A stretch of DNA of 14,937 nt from Pseudomonadota bacterium. Lineage in GTDB: Bacteria; Pseudomonadota; Gammaproteobacteria; Xanthomonadales; Xanthomonadaceae. Below are positions 13,333-14,937 of this stretch, one piece after another. The stretch's first letter is position 1. Each line of letters begins with the position of its first letter. The position numbers and the translations under genes were made by a program. The notes under the pieces were generated by a model. That model was not told the origin of the DNA and did no database searches. It saw only the letters and a list, made by a program, of their open reading frames with translations. The DNA lies in assembly GCA_023425225.1 (NCBI GenBank), contig JAFADB010000128.1, forward strand, positions 1-14,937, in the 5' to 3' direction.

Positions 13333-14073
13333 TCAATACCGGAAGTAGAACACGCCCAGCGCCGGCGGATCGTCTGCGCGGATGGTCTTCAGCGTCTGTT
13401 TGCGCAGGTTGATCCGCTTCACGTCTTGCCAGCCCAGGGTGGTGAACACACCTTCGGCGATGCGGACGAAGGGAAGGTATTTCCGGGCGACGTTGAAACC
13501 GATGATGGCGAAGATGCCGGAGGCCAATCCTCCGCCACCCAAAACGGCCACTAACAGAAAGTAACTCCAATCATCCGCGTCGAATCCACTAAGCCATCCG
13601 GCCGCGCCGCCTAATACCAGCACAATCAAGAAGCAAGCCAACGCAATCCTTATCCATACAGAGATTGATGTTTTGTAATGTGCAATCTCGCCCGATACCA
13701 CATGCGGGAACAGGGAGATGATCCGATCCTTGGGCCTTGCTACGGCGAATGCGTTCCAATGATTGTCCGCCCTTTCGGCCACCACCTCGACATCATCGCC
13801 TTCCTCAAAAGGGCAGTTCCACAACACGCCTTTGACTGGCTTCCCGTCGATCTCGAAGCCGACCCCAAACGCACCTTCTCGCATCTCGTCCATCGACATC
13901 ACGACCATGCCGGCCGCGATGCCGCTAAGACCAGCGGCAGCGGCCAGAACACCCGTTGCGCCCGTCTTCGCGCGTAGTTCGTCACCCTGAAAGGCATCAA
14001 TTGTGGTTTCCTGCACTTCCAAGTTGCGCAACGTGCCGCGCAACACCACCGTAGTATTCTGTTTCTCTTTCAT
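13333..14073 (-). CDS. Three-helix membrane protein, candidate immunity protein of a T6SS effector pair
   Basis: A 246-residue protein with hydrophobic segments near 40-60, 138-160 and 170-194, and a soluble segment between the first two (GVGFEIDGKPVKGVLWNCPFEEGDDVEVVAE begins near 70). The layout agrees with a family often labelled 'putative type VI secretion system effector' in Xanthomonas and Pseudomonas relatives. Its place directly after a larger membrane-active protein, with stop and start overlapping as ATGA, instead suggests an immunity protein of the TsiV2 kind that blocks a pore-forming toxin in the inner membrane. Base composition is low: 23 of 60 bases are G or C at 13621-13680, against about 65-70% in the housekeeping genes. 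The family resemblance is from memory; the immunity role is inferred. Confidence 0.7.
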   Translation of the reverse strand: MKEKQNTTVVLRGTLRNLEVQETTIDAFQGDELRAKTGATGVLAAAAGLSGIAAGMVVMSMDEMREGAFGVGFEIDGKPVKGVLWNCPFEEGDDVEVVAERADNHWNAFAVARPKDRIISLFPHVVSGEIAHYKTSISVWIRIALACFLIVLVLGGAAGWLSGFDADDWSYFLLVAVLGGGGLASGIFAIIGFNVARKYLPFVRIAEGVFTTLGWQDVKRINLRKQTLKTIRADDPPALGVFYFRY

Positions 14074-14937
14074 TTGCTCGTGCTCGTATCAGTAGGCGGC
14101 GCAATTCGCACATCCGCAATGGCCTTTCCGAAGGCTTCTTCCTGCTCCTTCGCCGTCTTGAACTTCGGATCACTGCCGCCAAAGCCAAGGAAATTTTTTT
14201 CCCTGACATTGCCGAAGAAATTACGTTCGCACCATTTTTCCAGCGCGTTCGGCTCCAACAACCAGATCAGCCCTTGGATAGCCGTCACGCCCACAGCCAC
14301 CTGCCAGCCCGCCAGATAAAGCATCCAACGGCCCAAGCCCACCAATGCGCCTTGACGAATCATCGTCGTCGATGCTGCCCGTCCCGCAGCCTGTGCGGAA
14401 CGTAGTGCCGCGGCACCCTCAATGCCGTAGCGGACGCTTTCCAGCCAAATGATCGTTCCGCCGCGGCCGATGGCACGTTGCAGAACAGGCGCGGAGTAGG
14501 CAAGCCCAGTCAGAAGTTGTGATCCGCCGATTATCCCGCCTACAGCCGCTTTCGCCGCATACGCAATAACCAAAGGGGTATTTCTCTCTTTTACTTTCAA
14601 TTTTTCTGCGATGACGGCGACATCAAAAAGCACCCCAATCAACGCCGCCGCCCCACCCAGCGCACTTCCCAGCGCCTTGGCATTGGCGTAGCTCCTGCTC
14701 GCCTCGCCCAGCAGCTTCTCGCTGACCGTCGTGGTCACGCCGACGTATATCGACGCCAGCGAAAGCCCCGAGGCCAGCAGGTCGCCGTAGTCCTTGGTGT
14801 CCTTGTCCGCACGCGTCAGGATGTCGGCGAAATTGACCAGTTCCAGCACCGCCGTGAATCCGGCCAGACGCACGGGGTTGCTGGCCTTGTCCGCCACCTT
14901 CTTCCATTGCGCCTGCAACAGCTTGTGGCCGTGCTGC
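14070..14937 (-). CDS. C-terminal part of a large membrane-active protein, likely VasX-like T6SS effector (5' end outside window)
   Basis: The reading frame is open to the right edge, giving 289 C-terminal residues. Numbered from the TTG at 14918, hydrophobic stretches lie near 81-104, 115-140 and 187-222, followed by LEPNALEKWCERNFFG (221-236) and a charged tail. This helical, membrane-inserting end fits colicin-like type VI effectors of the VasX group, and no other family was recognised. The frame continues past 14918 without a stop, so no true start is in the window. GC is about 70% at 14641-14700 but 40% at 14581-14640, which suggests that the C-terminal toxin part was exchanged separately. 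The gene overlaps the next one by 4 nt. Confidence 0.65.
   Translation of the reverse strand, partial: QHGHKLLQAQWKKVADKASNPVRLAGFTAVLELVNFADILTRADKDTKDYGDLLASGLSLASIYVGVTTTVSEKLLGEASRSYANAKALGSALGGAAALIGVLFDVAVIAEKLKVKERNTPLVIAYAAKAAVGGIIGGSQLLTGLAYSAPVLQRAIGRGGTIIWLESVRYGIEGAAALRSAQAAGRAASTTMIRQGALVGLGRWMLYLAGWQVAVGVTAIQGLIWLLEPNALEKWCERNFFGNVREKNFLGFGGSDPKFKTAKEQEEAFGKAIADVRIAPPTDTSTSK

Overview
The window is high-GC proteobacterial chromosome. Its gene set and order (rsmG-parA-parB beside a phosphopantetheinyl transferase, a TonB-dependent receptor, a lipid A N-terminal-domain protein) and the dispersed CCTTCTCCCGC-type hairpin point to the Xanthomonadaceae (Xanthomonas/Lysobacter/Pseudoxanthomonas group). 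The genus is not determined here. The presence of parAB-rsmG suggests a position not far from the replication origin. No rRNA, tRNA, CRISPR array or intact insertion sequence was seen.

Region 1 (1-5146) looks like a metal-acquisition locus. It starts with a DUF2149 protein whose single membrane helix resembles that of ExbD/TolR. A promoter with an 18-bp palindrome follows, then a TonB-dependent receptor with a Cys-x2-Cys pair in its plug, overlapped by a secreted thioredoxin-like protein. A MerC-type membrane protein and a COG0523 (ZigA-type) GTPase then diverge from a short intergenic region carrying a perfect 9+4+9 bp palindrome that looks like a Zur box. The simplest model is a zinc-responsive locus: a TonB receptor with its own candidate motor component, a periplasmic redox protein, an inner-membrane metal carrier and a cytoplasmic metallochaperone GTPase.

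Region 2 (5169-7275, minus strand) holds a UDP-glucuronate 4-epimerase-like enzyme, a family 2 glycosyltransferase lacking membrane helices and a three-helix LAB_N protein. The last two are separated by 1 nt. They could form a route from UDP-glucuronate to a polyprenyl-phosphate-linked uronic acid for lipopolysaccharide decoration. Region 3 (7376-10267, minus strand) holds rsmG, the chromosome-partitioning pair parA-parB (4-nt overlap) and a small Cdd1-like helix-hairpin-helix protein.

Region 4 (10587-12880) contains an Sfp/HetI-type phosphopantetheinyl transferase, a GlsB/YeaQ-type membrane protein with a clear intrinsic terminator, a GFA-family protein and xthA (exonuclease III). Region 5 (12881-14937) is accessory. 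After a 452-bp gene-poor stretch with a 10-bp tandem repeat come two minus-strand genes overlapping by ATGA: the C-terminal part of a large membrane-active protein that runs off the right edge, and a 246-residue three-helix membrane protein. Their base composition is clearly lower in GC than the rest of the window, and GC rises sharply inside the larger gene near 14640. This is the pattern expected of a VasX-like type VI secretion toxin with an exchangeable C-terminal domain and its membrane immunity protein.
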